This document shows positions 62,545 through 64,000 of a stretch of 64,000 bases of DNA, piece after piece. Location: the NCBI RefSeq assembly GCF_037893015.1, contig NC_133665.1, positions 37,816,246-37,880,245 of the forward strand. The letters run 5' to 3'. This stretch comes from Macrotis lagotis (lineage: Eukaryota; Chordata; Mammalia; Peramelemorphia; Peramelidae). Below the pieces are notes generated by a model. The model worked only from the letters and a program-made list of their open reading frames with translations. It was not told the origin of the DNA and ran no database searches. The translations under genes and the position numbers were made by a program. Numbering within the stretch: position 1 is the first letter of the stretch; each line of letters begins with the position of its first letter.

Positions 62545-63140
62545 TATTTTTTAATATATTCCTTCCCAGCTATCCAGCAAAGCTCTTGTAACAATGCTTT
62601 AAAATAGAATGAGATTAAAAAAAACTAAGTAAAAGCAACCAATTTATTAGCTACATCTGATTATCTATATAATATCCCTTACCCATTACTTCCAATCTCT
62701 ACCACGATAAGAAACAGATGCATTTTTGTTAGTCTTCTCCAATTCCAGGTGTGATCATCATAATTACATAGCATTCATTTTTGCTTTATGGTTCTTTCTG
62801 TCTCATTGTTGCAATCTACTTGCTTTGCTGTGCGTAAGTTTATAGAAGTGTTCCTCCACATGTTTCTTTGAATGTTCCATATTTTTAAATTAAATGTTAT
62901 TATCATTTGTTTTTACAGAGCCTTTATTTCTAAATATAAGCTTCTCCTACTCTTCAGGGCTATTGCTTAGGATAAGGAATATAAATGAGACGGGGAGGGA
63001 GAAAGCAGTTCAGTAAAATTAATCACATTGATTTGATCTGACAGACTATACAATGTTTTACACTTGTATTTCCCCACTTCTATCAAGAATGGAGGGAGAA
63101 TTGTTGGAGGAATTGTTTCCCTAAACAATGGTCTTGGCCT
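62545..63140. other. Upstream flank, nothing recognised
   Basis: AT-rich, no named repeat. Confidence 0.35.
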
Positions 63141-63144
63141 ATTC

Positions 63145-63650
63145 TTTTTTTATTATATAAATATTTTATTTGTTTTCCAATTATATACAATAGTAGTTTC
63201 TACCCAAAATTTTTTTGGTAAGGTTTTGAATTTTATGAATTTTCTCCCCCCTCCCTTCCCTCCCCCTCCCCCCAGAAGGCAGTTGATAATCTTTACATTA
63301 TTTCCATACTATACATTGATCAAAATTGAATGTGTTAAAAGAAAAATCATATCCTTGAGGGAAAAAATAAAATATTAGAGATAGTAAAATTATGTAGTAC
63401 ATAAGACAACTTTTTCTTTTTAATTGAAGGTAATGGTTTTTGGTCTTTCAACTCTGCAATTCTTTCTCCAGATATAGATGGTATTCTCCAACACAGATAC
63501 CTTAAAATTGTCCCTGATTATTGCACTGATGGAATGAGCAAGACCATAAAGGTTAATCATCACCCCCATGTACAATGTTCTTCTGGTTCTGCTTATCTCA
63601 CTCAGCATCAGTTCATGCAAGATGATTAAGCCATGCTGGTTCCTTCTGAT
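63145..63650 (-). mobile_element. L1 3' end, 5'-truncated
   Basis: Reverse of the copies at 6.5, 13.4 and 45.8 kb: AAGGTTTTGAATTTTATGAA, CAAAATTGAATGTGTTAAAA, GCACTGATGGAATGAGCAAG and TCACTCAGCATCAGTTCATG. Confidence 0.85.
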
Positions 63651-63669
63651 GATTTTCCTTCTTTAACAA

Positions 63670-63815
63670 ATGGATGAATGAATGAAAAAGTCTTTATTAA
63701 GTGATTTCTATGTGTTAACCACTCTACTAAGCATAGAGAACATATTGGAAAAACAAGAGTTTCTTCTCTTAAGTAGTTCATAATCTATTTAAGGAGACAA
63801 TATATAAAACAAATT
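63670..63815 (+). repeat. Fragment of the old interspersed repeat family
   Basis: TCTTTATTAAGTGATTTCTA, TTAACCACTCTACTAAGCAT and AAGTAGTTCATAATCTATTT match the start of the family at 35.3 and 54.6 kb. Confidence 0.5.
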
Positions 63816-63901
63816 CTTGACTTTGGGCCAAAATTTTGCCAATTTTGCTGGTTTGAAATTGAAGTATTTCTTTTCTTCGATTTTGTGACCTCTCTCCAAT
63901 T

Positions 63902-64000
63902 AGAGGCAGCTCAATGGAGTCAGTGGATAGGGCACCGAGACTCAGGAAAACCTAAGTTCAAAACTAGCCTCGGAGACATTTTCTACCTATTGAATCCTTT
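63902..64000 (+). mobile_element. SINE head, runs off the window
   Basis: GAGGCAGCTCAATGGAGTCA, GTGGATAGGGCACCGAGACT and AAGTTCAAAACTAGCCTCGG: a tRNA-derived SINE of MAR1 type. Confidence 0.65.

Overview
The window is mammalian and almost certainly marsupial nuclear DNA. It is AT-rich, packed with tRNA-derived SINEs of the short WSINE1 type (about 25 copies, many with visible target-site duplications), RTE-tailed MAR1-type SINEs, old MIR/L2/CR1 pieces and marsupial-type L1 3' ends. WSINE1 abundance points to an Australian marsupial; that assignment is from memory of the family and was not searched.

There is one protein gene, on the minus strand: CEP78 (centrosomal protein of 78 kDa). I could place fifteen coding exons, all with AG/GT boundaries and compatible phases: 43222-42970 (start codon at 43222), 39038-38863, 38768-38696, 38018-37915, 37059-36885, 34845-34732, 33197-33133, 32845-32737, 27787-27652, 25836-25791, 24300-24169, 10076-9999, 9115-8949, 8508-8340 and 4335-3781 (stop). 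They join to 2352 nt, 783 residues: a leucine-rich-repeat half, a linker, a short coiled coil and a serine/lysine-rich tail that runs past the end I recall for the human protein. The first coding exon has its own splice acceptor (exon starts at 43256), so a non-coding first exon must lie upstream, most likely in the CpG island at 44.54-45.27 kb, which carries a GC box, an inverted CCAAT box and an E2F-like site.

Layout: 1-3.78 kb is downstream flank with a WSINE and an old L1/HAL1-like element; 3.78-44.8 kb is CEP78, including a 14 kb intron (10.1-24.2 kb); 44.54-45.27 kb is the CpG-island promoter, bordered by a roughly 340-bp alternating purine/pyrimidine minisatellite; 45.3-64 kb is upstream flank made largely of L1 pieces, a solo LTR (52811-53405), a fossil LTR element in minus orientation (56464-60963), SINEs and long microsatellites. 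No RNA gene, CRISPR or second protein gene was found.

The most interesting structure is in the CEP78 introns: several local copy events next to exons. These are a 96-bp copy of the exon 10 3' end with its splice donor, a relic copy of the 46-nt exon 11, a 92-bp patch copied 2.9 kb across the first coding exon into a SINE, and a SINE turned into a roughly 220-bp-arm hairpin inside one 14-bp target-site duplication.
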